Below, piece after piece: positions 54,483 to 64,000 of a stretch of DNA of 64,000 nt. This DNA is from Holothuria scabra. Lineage: Eukaryota; Echinodermata; Holothuroidea; Aspidochirotida; Holothuriidae. The stretch is taken from positions 26,310,087 to 26,374,086 of the forward strand of contig CM074195.1 of assembly GCA_037179385.1 (NCBI GenBank), in the 5' to 3' direction. The notes under the pieces were generated by a model. The model was not told the origin of the DNA. It made no database searches and saw nothing but the letters and a program-made list of their open reading frames with translations. The position numbers and the translations under genes were made by a program. Every line of letters starts with the position of its first letter. Within the stretch, counting starts at the first letter, position 1.

Positions 54483-56237
54483 CGTACAGCTATGACGCAG
54501 TTCCGGGCACGGATTCTAAATTAGAGCCCAAATATTGAAGAAGGCAAGATCTTCAATTGGGCCAAAAGTAAGAGTTTTTATAACAGGATATCCTTTAAGT
54601 ACCTTTTAAGGAAAGTGGCTTTTATGAACTTTATCCCATTGTATACAACAATGACTAAAATAGAGTTTCAATTTTATTGAACTGGGCTGGTTTGTTTTCA
54701 TCAATTGGAAGTACAGGGTTGTTATCAAAGATTAGATGTGAATATATCAAAAATTCTATTATGGGATAGGAAAGACTTGTAAATAACCAAAAGCGGTCGG
54801 ATTCCGGGGGGCGGTCGAGTATTGGGTATTTTACCACAGGCCTTGGCCTAGGCTAACGTTAGCCCAGTAATTAAGTTAGTAAGTTAGCCTAGCCTACTGA
54901 GTAACGTTAGCTAGGGGTTCCGAACACAGTACACAAGCTCCTTATTGTATTGCAGTTAACCATAAAACTACGGGTCAGGAATCGAAATAATTCTTACAGA
55001 AGTTAAACAGCGGATTATGCTGTTGTGAAGGATATTCGAGTCAGTTCTTACCGCACGCGGCGCACGGACATGATTTGGAGTCAGAAGATGAAATTACGCG
55101 ATTTATGTGAAAGTACACTACCTTAGTATTGGATGGTCTTGTCTGTTGTGTACGTACGTGTGTCGATATATGATATCGTGCATGCATATGACGTGCGTAT
55201 ACGATCGCGAAGTAATCGCGGATTGGATGCAGTAAGTAATTAGTATACGTTTACGTATGTCCGTTTTACGTACTTGCAGTATGATTCCCATTTACTAGCA
55301 AAATACACCTAGGTACGGTAACCAGGGTAACCAAAAGTTGTTGATATAGCTGGATCAAAGAAATGCACACAATTTTTTCTATTTTACTTGCAAACTGTAC
55401 ATTTTGAGTTTGCTTTTGCAAAGCTTCACCAGAGAGTCCTAGCAAGTTTTTACGTTCGACATGATTTTTTTCCCTTTGCTGCCAAAAATCACATTAAGAT
55501 TCTAGATTAAAATCACATATCACGGTCCGTGACGAAAATTTTTACACAGTATTGAATATGCATATATAAATATTCACATCGGGAGTGTACATTTACAAAA
55601 ATAATTTTAATGCCTTACAGCCGATAAAGATGTAGGCCAAAATAAGTAAGATATAAGAAATATATAGGACATATCCTTCTCCCACACCAATGAAAGAAAT
55701 CCACTTTTACTATTTATGACATGTTTCTTCGTTCATTCTCAATCCAACATGGGGTGATTCATTTTAAACCTTATTATATTTAACTGTCAATAGGCTTCAA
55801 CATGAAAGAAATAGTGAGGATAATTATTGCTTAGTTGTCAAGTGTTTCGAGTTCCATTTCTACACGAATGAAAGTGGAGGGACAGCGAAGTACTGTTGCA
55901 GAAAGACTCGCGAAATACTTAACATAAAATAAATTGGGCCATAGGCTTCAGTGTTCATGCTAGGCCTAACGTTTCATTAAAAATTTTGCACTTTCAGTAA
56001 TACTAACTTAGATGTTACTTTACAGAACGTTGCAATTACATCAGAGGTTCAGTCCAGGTGTTAGACTATCAGCGTCATTGAGAAGGGCAGCCTTTTGCTT
56101 TTACGGACCTGGACCTTTCCTCTGTGCAAATTTTGACCTTAACGTTAGGCTTAACGTCAGTCACACTAACAGTAACAGTACCACTGAGTAACACTACAGT
56201 AGGCATACCACTACTAGTCACTCACGTTAGGGAAAAA

Positions 56238-56318
56238 ATGTCAGCCTTGCTTATACTTGCCGGTGGTGCAGAAGAGATGGAATCCGTCATACCATCAGAT
56301 GTTTTGAGAAGGGCTGAG
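56238..56318 (+). CDS. PARK7: DJ-1/PARK7 coding exon 1
   Basis: Start of a DJ-1 family protein: MSALLILAGGAEEMESVIPS then DVLRRAE, 27 codons, followed by donor GTGAGT in phase 0. The GAEEMExVIPxDVxRRA signature is that of DJ-1, a small redox-sensing and glyoxalase/deglycase-like protein of cytosol and mitochondria. The Glu of EEME that sits against the reactive cysteine in known structures is present (Glu15). Context around the ATG (A at -3) is adequate. The N-terminus is a few residues shorter than the human one. Confidence 0.93.
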
Positions 56319-56925
56319 GTGAGTGTAGTGTAGGGCCCATTGGTAGGACCAACTCCGTAGCCCACACCGGAAAGTACATTTGCCATAGGCCTAGGCCTAT
56401 GCCAAAGAATCACGCCAAGGTGGAGGTGTTTGGAATTATAATGCCACATCAATTGCAATGGTATGCCAACTATTGTAATTTTCCCTGTAGCAGCTGTGTA
56501 CGCCATATGCCAAATTTGTTGGCATACATTTGAGTATGCCAAAGATCTTTCTGTGAAAGGCCTTACTTTCCAGTATGGTCTGTAGCTACACAGTCCTTGC
56601 CCATATACACCTCCTGAAATCAAGATGTTTGGGCACCGAGCTTGGCCCACAATTCTACAAGTTATAACTGCCTCACAGCTTCAAAAATGCACCTGTAATT
56701 ACCATACTTGCCATAAATTGTTTTATGATCATCAAGTTAATAATACCACATCTTGGCATGTCAATCAATGTCAATTGGGGGGAGGGGGGAAAAGCCTAGG
56801 CTAAGTTGGTTAAATTTAGAATTGAAAATGGACTCTATTACGGAGTATGTTACACAATCCAAATATATCTGTAACTGTAGTGTAAATCATATGACGCAGT
56901 GCAATTGCATAGGTTAGGCATCATA

Positions 56926-57921
56926 GGCAAGTGCGCTCAGTGGATCAATTCGTGGCTCAATGGTAGGTCTCAGAGAGTTGTTGTCAATGGAAATTTTTCT
57001 TCCCGGAAAGAAGTCTCAAGTGGTGTACCACAAGGTTCTGTTCTTGGCCCACTTCTTTTCTGAATTTTCATAAATGATATTGATAGCTCTATCACTTCCA
57101 GTATAAGTAAGTTTGCTGATGATACAAAGCTCTATAGGAAGGTTGGAGGAAAGGATGATTCTTTATTGCTTCAGAAAGATCTGGATAGGTTATTTTCATG
57201 GTCTCAGACTTGGCAAATGTCTTTTAATGCTGATAAGTGCAAAGTCCTCCACTTTGGTTCTAAGAATCCCCACCATGATTATACTATGAATGGTACTAAT
57301 TTGAACAAAGTGACTTCTGAGAAAGACCTTGGTGTAGTTATTACAGGAGATTTAAAGTCATCTAGGCAGTGTGCAGCTACTGCTGCAAGGGCAAATAGGG
57401 TGCTTGGGTTGATCAGGAGGAATTTTAAGAGTTTTAGTAAAGAAATTGTGCTAAATTTGTATAAGCAGCTGGTTCGACCCCATCTCGACTATGCTGCACA
57501 GGCCTGGAATCCCTTCTTTGAAAAGGACAAGTTGCTTTTAGAGCAAGTTCAGAAGAGAGCTACCCGACTCATACCTGAGGTTAAAAATCTACCTTATTCC
57601 CAAAGGCTTAAGCTGCTTGGGCTTACCACTTTGGAGCTAAGAAGGATTAGGGGGGACATGCTCCAGGTATACAAATTTCTATCTGAAGGGAATCCTTTGT
57701 TGGCTTGCAGTTATTTAAAGGTCCGGAGTAATCCTCGGGTTAGAGGCCATTGCAAAAAGCTTGAAATGTCTTTTGTTAGACTTGACATTAGGAAGTTCAG
57801 TTTCTCTCATAGGGTTGTTAGAGAGTGGAATAGCCTGCCTGAGTGGGTTGTTAACTCCACATCAGTGCACCGTTTTAAGGTTAATATTGACAAGTTTTTC
57901 CATGACTGTGGTAGAATCTAA
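56926..57921 (+). pseudogene. CR1-like reverse transcriptase C-terminal fragment
   Basis: In one frame: WINSWLNGRSQRVVVNG, SSGVPQGSVLGPLLF, an in-frame TGA at 57061-57063, INDIDSS, catalytic FADD (KFADDTKLY), SWSQTWQMSFNADKCKVLHF, SEKDLGVVITGDL, LYKQLVRPHLDYAAQAWNPF, VQKRATRLIPE, ending FFHDCGRI. Motif order is that of the palm, thumb and C-terminus of CR1/Jockey-group ORF2. It lacks the endonuclease and fingers, and the stop breaks the remaining frame. Confidence 0.9.
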
Positions 57922-58045
57922 TCTTTCTGGGCTCTTTAGGTGTTGGTGGTTTGCTTTGTTTTGGGGGGTTTTTGGATTACACGGCATCTTATGGGGCCTT
58001 TACAGCCCTCCTTTGCCCTTTAACCTGTTATGTTATGTTATGTTA
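56926..58045 (+). mobile_element. 5'-truncated CR1-like LINE
   Basis: It begins inside the reverse transcriptase and ends in a (TGTTA)4 tail at 58026-58045, as in elements with a short tandem 3' end rather than poly(A). It is in the same orientation as DJ-1. No clear target duplication seen. Confidence 0.8.
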
Positions 58046-58067
58046 ATCACTTCATGTGGGGCTAACT

Positions 58068-58165
58068 AGTCAGGGTAGCCCTTCCGTGGAGGTGACCCTG
58101 TCTTATTATACACCTCGAGGTGTATGACCAATGCAGGGTCACTGAAAGGGAGGGTTACACTGACT
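58068..58165. repeat. 98-bp fold-back element with 18-bp central palindrome
   Basis: AGTCAGGGTAGCCCTTCC at the left pairs imperfectly with the inverse at the right (AGTCAGTGTAACCCTCCC). A second pairing GGTGACCCTG/CAGGGTCA lies further in, and the perfect palindrome ATACACCTCGAGGTGTAT is at 58108-58125. It starts 22 bp after the LINE tail. Confidence 0.6.
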
Positions 58166-58267
58166 AAACTTAATGATTTTCTTGAAGATGTTTTTTTTAA
58201 AAGTTTCCACTTTATAAATTGTCCTTATTTACAGAAATTTTGATAAATTTATTTAATTTAATAATAC

Positions 58268-58786
58268 TGTCATGTAGTATGGTGCACTCTTCATGACCTT
58301 TACCAGACGCCATCTTGCTGTTTCTGAGCAACGCTCCCTTCCTTTTGCTCTAGATTTCCAGGGCCCTTCCTGTTTCCCGTCACGTGTTACCAGTGGACGT
58401 GACATATTACCTTGCCGTAGCTCCACGTGCACGCTGTAACCCATATTTTCGAGGTGTGGCCAATTTCCCCCTTGCAGCCTCCTCATTGGTCATTTATATC
58501 ATAATACTTATTCATATGGGTGCGTCATAACTTTTGACCAATCAGGGGACTGCGTGTGTTCGGAGCTCGCACGATTCACAAGACCGAGCCTGCAAGCTGG
58601 ACACTTGTGCCGTAGACGCAGAGGGATACACATATCTTAGTAATTGTATTAGGCTGGCAGAATAATTAATTCAAGTTGATCACCATTTTTTGAAACCAAA
58701 TCATCAAATAAATAATTTAAAAATCAATTGGAACTCTCCTCTGTTTTTTGCCTGGAACTCGATCCCGTACCACTCAATATCCAACA
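58268..58786 (+). mobile_element. Probable solo LTR (519 bp)
   Basis: Begins TGTCATG, ends CCAACA (canonical TG...CA), and is flanked by ATAC on both sides (58264-58267, 58787-58790), a 4-bp duplication. The interior has a CCAAT box (GACCAATCAGG near 58537) and an AATAAA signal (about 58707) in the right order. Composition is more CpG-rich than its surroundings. No internal retroelement genes flank it. Class (Gypsy-like) is inference. Confidence 0.55.
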
Positions 58787-60032
58787 ATACATTAAAATAG
58801 GCCTACTCTGGAAAGCATTTTAAAACAATAAATGTTAATATCCCCGATAGGCCTACATAGATCTTTCTTTCAATTTTTGGAAATAGACAACAGATTTCAT
58901 GATATTTATTGGAGGAATTACACTTACATAACTTACCCACTGATGTGGAAGTATGTGTAGCAGTAGTACCATCATTTCTCAAAACAGCAAATGGCTGTGC
59001 CTCAAACACCACTTCTGCTGAGTGTTCTGTAACATTTTTGCCTGAGAAAGTAACCTGGAATTGTATGAATGTATATTTTTTTAAGCTATAAAACCGATTC
59101 ATATTTTTTCAGGATAGCAATGGTGAAATTAGCTAATGAATGAAGTAATTTATGCTGTGATCAATTTTCCTCTTAAGTCCTGATATTGCAATGGCTGGGT
59201 TTGTCGCTCACTGTGGCCAAGGACTAGTTTGGAGTAAAGTGGACGTAGCATAGAGTCCTGTTCAAGAAATAGCTAGGCCAGGCACAAGCTGTAGGCCTAG
59301 TTGGCTAGCCTATATAAAATAGGTTGGCCTAGGCCTAGCCTTTTGTAGGTTAGGTGAGATTAAGGTAGGCTACATGTCTCAACCAAGCAGCAATTGCTCC
59401 TGTTTTACCTTATAATAATAATGATAATGATAAAGATAATAAGGAGAATGGTACTCAACTGTTACAGTAGGTGAAAATCTTATTCTTTTCTTAAACCTGC
59501 TGTACTGCAATTGAAAGAAATAATAATGAAATGTTGGCCTAGCTAACTTAAAACCCATATGATAAAGGCCTTGTTTCTTTAAACATTACTAGGGCTGGGA
59601 GCTAAATAACATTAATCATGGATTAATTAGTCATTGGTGAAAGGCCACTTTCAATTCATCCCATGACATAAGTCATGCAGTAGATCACTCTACTGCCTTA
59701 ATTTTCCTTTATTCAAGTAGTGTAGCTATCCCCCAAATGAAAAACCTGTTTTCAGATTGAAAAATAATTTCAAAAAATACAAAAGTCCACTCTTTAATCC
59801 TGGTATGCAGCAGAACATGTTTTGCATCATTCAAGTGTCTTTAATGTGTATAAAACTTGAAGAACATGTGTGCAGCATAGGCCATACAGTAAACACAGAA
59901 TGCATGTTAGGATGTGTAATGCAATTGTGCACTATCAATTTGATGGATGTGAACATATCCCCAGTCTTTAGCTACTTTCCCAAAAGGCTAGGTTGGGTGG
60001 GGGTTAGAACCTAGAAAATTTCCAAGTGTTTC

Positions 60033-60106
60033 CATCAGGATTTGATCTGGGGAACTCCAGCTTGCAAGGTAGTACTGTACACTCAACTACTGAGCCAACT
60101 CTACCC
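60033..60106 (-). repeat. tRNA-like segment
   Basis: On the minus strand GTTGGCTCAGTAGTTGAGTG (box A) is followed by CTACCTTGCAAGCTGGAG and CAGATCAAATCCTG (box B-like). This is a tRNA-derived sequence without a closing acceptor stem, likely a SINE fragment. Confidence 0.5.
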
Positions 60107-60688
60107 TCAAAGATGGTGAGCCAACTCCACATCAAATGCAAAAGATCTTCTCATGGGATTGAGTACTGAGAACCATCATCTTGTCTCGGATTCATGACCT
60201 CTCATTTGTAAAATTGTAATGTGCAGAACTTGGGAGAGCCTGATTCATACAGGGCAATTCCCAATAATATATTGAAAAGGTAGAACATATTTTTGCATAA
60301 GGTAGGGTGATAATTATATGCAGGAAATTATGAGTCCACAATATTCCTTTTATTCTGTAGACTGTGTTTCACCTTTGATGTTGACAAATCTAAAAGATAC
60401 AAAGGCTGAAAGGGTAAGGATTTAAAGTGAATCCACTACCCTGGACTGACCATTGACTTGAGATGCTTAAATGTTTCTTACAAAATATGTTTTGCCTTAA
60501 AAAAAGTCTTTGAAACAGTAGGCCTTGTAATTTATTAAACAAGAACAGAATGTTCAGAGTATTGGAAAATTAAAATCTGAAATAGAAAATTTCGGGGTAG
60601 GGGGGAAGGGGAGGGCTGGCATTTACAAAAGTATTTTAATGTATGACAGATATTACCTATACTGTGTGAATTTTTTCTTAATTTACAG

Positions 60689-60790
60689 ATCGATGTGACA
60701 ATAGCAGGATTGTCTGGTGCTGACCCTGTGACTTGCAGTAGAAATGTTGTAATAAAACCTGATAAAAGTCTTGAAGATGCTATGAAGGCT
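60689..60790 (+). CDS. PARK7: DJ-1/PARK7 coding exon 2
   Basis: 34 codons, phase 0-0, acceptor TTACAG, donor [26 protein letters not shown] then [14 protein letters not shown]. The Cys of TCSR corresponds to human Cys46. The position of human Cys53 is Lys here (VIKPD). Exon borders fall where I recall the vertebrate gene having them. The exon with the nucleophilic cysteine and the C-terminal half are not found in the remaining 3.2 kb and must lie to the right. Confidence 0.94.
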
Positions 60791-63700
60791 GTAAGTGTTT
60801 CTTGCAATTTTAAATTTACCACTGGCGAATACTGGTTAACGAAAGTGTGACATGCATGAACAAAATTTCATTGCATCAAATAATTTTGAAGAGAAGCTTA
60901 TCACCATCCAAATCATGCTGTAACTTTCGTCTGCATGTGTGAAAAATGGTGTCCACTTGAATGCTTGCAATTGGATATGATTTTAAAAAAATGAGATATT
61001 TGTGTGTTATCATATTCTTCTTACGTATCAGAGTTTTTTTTATGCCCAAAAAGTGTCTCATTGTGTCAAAAGGCATTGAAAACACACTGTTAGAAAAGTG
61101 GACTCTGTTAATTATATAAAAATGATGCTATTTGTTCTTAAATGGCCAATCCTCATATCCCAAACTACAATTTTGGCAGGGGGTTTCTCAATTGGATCAG
61201 TTCTTTGATTGAATGAAAACAATGCAGAGTACCAAAGCTTACATTACACAACATTAACTCTGCTGAGAGTGTTTTGATTATATACATTGAGTTTTTCTAT
61301 GCTCAACCTGAACTTGAAGCAATAAACTGAGATTGTATCTGGATGAAGATTAAGTTCAGAAAACTGTGGGAGTTTCTAAGTAAGAAGTTTAGGAGAATTG
61401 GTACTGTTTGGGGTGAGAGAATTGGGCCTTTATTGCAGGCTTCCTCAATTAAATTTTCTTAAGCACCACATCGCTAAATGTTAGTATTATGTTACTGATG
61501 CAATGCGCCACTGATCATCCTGGGGGAGGAGGTGAAAATTTTTGCTTGTCAGAAGGGGCTTACATCCAAAATGGTGCAAAATTTGTTCAATTTTCCCTGT
61601 CAAAATTTTTCACAAACTTAACATTTTTTATCGATTCACTGGTAACGTTGAATCAACAAAACACTGCCTCTAATGAATGTAAACAGTGACGGTGATTTTA
61701 CTTTCCTGTGAGAACAAATAGGATGTTATTATATCCTTGTCGGTATGTGACATTAGTCTGTGGGAAGTATTAGATTTATTTACAGCACCTATTTTTGAGA
61801 CAGGACAATTCTTGTCAAAAAAGTTATGGCAAGTTAAAATTTTCAATATTCTATTAGTATTTCTTTGTGCCACTCCAAACCACCTTGCCTGCCACAAGTG
61901 GCATGCGCCACGCTATTTGAGGAAGCCTGATTTATCGGTTTGAACCAGAATGTGTTCCCGCTGACTTTTGTTGCACAGATTAAGGGATGTGGTGTTCTAG
62001 GTGTCTGGAAAGAGTCAGCCTGAGTCAGATGTGCATAGAATAGATTTTTCACTACAAATTTTGACATACACAATGGTGTTCATGCAAAAAAATTAGAATT
62101 TTTAAGGCCTTCATTTCTCGGTAAAAAAAATAACGTTATGTCCTTCATTCCTTAGTAAGGAAATATTTTATTAATTTTTCTCATTTAACTGAAGTTGTTA
62201 ATATAAACAGTGTCACAAAGAGTATGATCTTCTAACTCTCTATTCTATCTTCTGGTGGAATTTCATTTTTTTGTGACATATATAACAGGTCACCAAGGGG
62301 AGACCCCCACCAAGGGTTAATGCGAGGTCCATTTTTAAATTTCAATCCATCTCAAATCACATGGTTATGCGGTTTTAAACACCATGTTTGTTTTAATCAA
62401 GCATGGTCACAGGTGTTTATGGTGCTGGTGACAGGTACTTTCTAACATTTTACATTTGACCTACTGTAGGTTCTATGGTAGCACTACCCAACCAGTGAAA
62501 TATTGGGTACATGAGAACACATACTGGAAAACACTGGGTTAGCCTGTCGTTTTGCCTTCTTGTAAACACAAGGTAACACCAAGTGTGGTGAGGTACGTGA
62601 GACCAAGCCGTCTGTGATCACTGCCACGAATGGCAATTTTTGTCTAAAAGACAATTTTATGGACTATCATGATATATCTGTGTATACAACTGGAAATTGT
62701 TTGGCTGTATGGCTACAGTAGCTGTGTGTCATGAACTGGGTGATGATCACAAATGTTTCATATGCCACAAATCCAATTTTTGTCTCCTTATATTTTTGTA
62801 CAGAAAAGAGAGCTATTCCCATGTCCATGTGAATGTAGACTACTGGTACCTAGGTCTTTACAAACACACATCTATAAGTACAGTACTTGCAGTTTCAGAA
62901 CTCAGAGTTGTGTTATGTACAGTATATAATGGGGTGACACCAAATGATGTTACATACAGTTTGTAACACACTTTTTGTGTAGCTCATAGGAAATAATTCC
63001 CTCAATACTTGTGCCCATGCTAAGTCACGTTCAGTTTTTAAGTGATATTATCCACTTCATAGAGCATACACAGTAAGTTCGCTTGCTTAAAAATAAGAAC
63101 ACTCTGACCAGACCTCACAAAGGGGTGGTCAGGTATAATAAAATCATCCATATCTGTTCATTTACTTGTTATAAGAGACCACTATCACTTATAGAATATT
63201 TAGCACTTAAAGCAGCTTATGCTGGTTGATGAAAAAAAAATAACCTTCATCGTTAATCTTCAATCTTGCTCTTCCATTTGATACCAACCCGATAGAAATC
63301 CTTCACGCCAGGTTTTTTCCGGTGAAATTTCACTAATTAGAGCGCTAATTACAATAGAAAAAACTTCATCTCCTTTTTTTGGCTAAACTCTTATGCAAAG
63401 ACAACAGGCTCTTATCTCAATTTGACCAATCACAATGCAAGAAATGAATGACGTAAAATTATGCCTACCCTTTGACACAATGATGTACGTATTGCCAATA
63501 TAGTACACATGTTGTGTACATGCATTACAGGAGTCCTTTCACAACCGTTCGGGCCCAACACAGAATGACAGTTAGTTTCACACGTATGTAACCCAAAGAC
63601 TGTTTTTGAATGCCAAGCTACAGCATCAAATCAAAGAGAAAATGAACATTATCTTGAAACTTGGGACGGATTCAAATAGCACAATCAGCGACAAAATTAA

Positions 63701-64000
63701 AAACTGAACGATGGAGCCGAAACAAGTGAATAGGAATTTGTCACTGAATCTGGGTTCACAAATGAAACGAACGAATTGCGCAGCCGGTTCGATGTGATGT
63801 GCAAATTGGACAAGTAAAGGCCGTTTGAATAACGTATGTATCAATTGAACGAAATTTCACTGTCTGGTTTGTTTACGTTTTGCTTGACTCCTTCTCAAAA
63901 TGACCTTCTGAATATGCATCAAATTCATTGGGCGGAGCTAGAGCAAGATAATAAGGCAGAATAGCGTTTGGAAACCGTTGAAATCTTTTTGATTTTTTTT
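60791..64000 (+). other. DJ-1 intron 2, running off the window
   Basis: Contains the second family D MITE (61138-61433). I looked for the next DJ-1 exon (expected to begin with a GPYDVVVLPGG-like peptide) and did not find it. The segment at about 63270-63960 is CpG-richer and may be another repeat; no open frame in it is convincing. Confidence 0.5.
61138..61433. mobile_element. MITE family D, copy 2
   Basis: TTAA at the left (61138-61141) and TTAT at the right, ends ATGGCC...GGGCCT. The interior shares AACAATGCAGAGTACCAAAG, GAGTGTTTTGATTA, GCAATAAACTGAGATTGTAT and GGTACTGTTTGGGGTGAGAG with the 29.8-kb copy. Confidence 0.72.

Larger units (their letters stand above)
53841..54524. mobile_element. 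684-bp element with perfect 24-bp inverted ends
   Basis: CTAATTTAGAATCCGTGCCC and the next four bases at 53841-53864 are exactly inverted at 54501-54524. CAAATATTG occurs just outside each end (53829-53837, 54529-54537), separated by 3-4 bases. Inside are a tRNA-Met-like module and a tandem array of TACGTAACCCTA units. No transposase. Confidence 0.75.
50861..56237. other. Intergenic region between FHAD1 and DJ-1
   Basis: 5.4 kb between two divergent genes. It contains a small telomere-word element (52.2-52.4 kb) and the 684-bp inverted-repeat element (53.8-54.5 kb), plus many TAGGCCTA/CCTAGGC words. A CpG-bearing, TACGTA-rich segment lies at about 55030-55280. Promoters of both genes must lie here or just inside the flanks, but I cannot place them. 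Confidence 0.5.
56319..60688 (+). other. DJ-1 intron 1 (4.4 kb), transposon-rich
   Basis: Holds a CR1-like LINE 3' fragment, a hairpin element, a probable solo LTR and a tRNA-like segment, together making up a large share of the intron. No extra exon recognised. Confidence 0.6.

Noticed and set aside
56222..56650. 142-codon minus-strand frame overlapping DJ-1 exon 1
   Set aside because: Antisense shadow of the DJ-1 exon and its intron; no known domain.

Overview
The window is animal nuclear DNA. It is AT-rich, with small exons (78-361 bp) spread through long introns, canonical GT-AG splice sites, and many transposon-derived repeats. The two genes I can identify are an FHAD1 orthologue and the start of a DJ-1/PARK7 orthologue. 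An invertebrate deuterostome, most likely an echinoderm, is my best guess. It rests on the frequent palindromic TAGGCCTA-type words, the L1/Tx1-like and CR1-like LINE fragments and the many short inverted-repeat elements. The species cannot be fixed from the sequence.

Minus strand, about 50.8 kb down to 1.46 kb: one complete gene encoding a forkhead-associated (FHA) domain plus long coiled-coil protein, FHAD1. I rebuilt 27 coding exons by splice sites and reading phase. All 26 junctions keep the frame, giving about 1455 codons plus stop, close to the roughly 1400-residue human protein. An N-terminal FHA domain (exons 1-2) leads to a Pro/Ser-rich linker (exon 3) and then about 1200 residues that are mostly coiled coil. 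A 5'UTR intron and an upstream non-coding exon near 50.5 kb are likely.

Plus strand, from 56.2 kb: the first two coding exons of DJ-1 (56238-56318 and 60689-60790), head to head with FHAD1 across about 5.4 kb. The rest of the gene, including the exon with the catalytic cysteine, lies beyond the right edge.

The introns and the intergenic gap are full of mobile DNA. They hold a 5'-truncated L1/Tx1-like LINE with a 13-bp target duplication, a 5'-truncated CR1-like LINE and a probable solo LTR. There are several non-autonomous inverted-repeat elements with TAA, TTAA or unclear target duplications, and tRNA-derived (SINE-like) segments. Two copies (16.3-18.95 kb and 43.56-44.81 kb) share one composite design: matching inverted ends, an array of roughly 140-bp monomers, a CA/CATA microsatellite and a terminal stem-loop. 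Many monomers carry an exact DR1 nuclear-receptor motif. This composite family and a 684-bp inverted-repeat element enclosing a tRNA-Met-like module are the most unusual structures here. No bacterial operons, CRISPR arrays or rRNA genes were seen.
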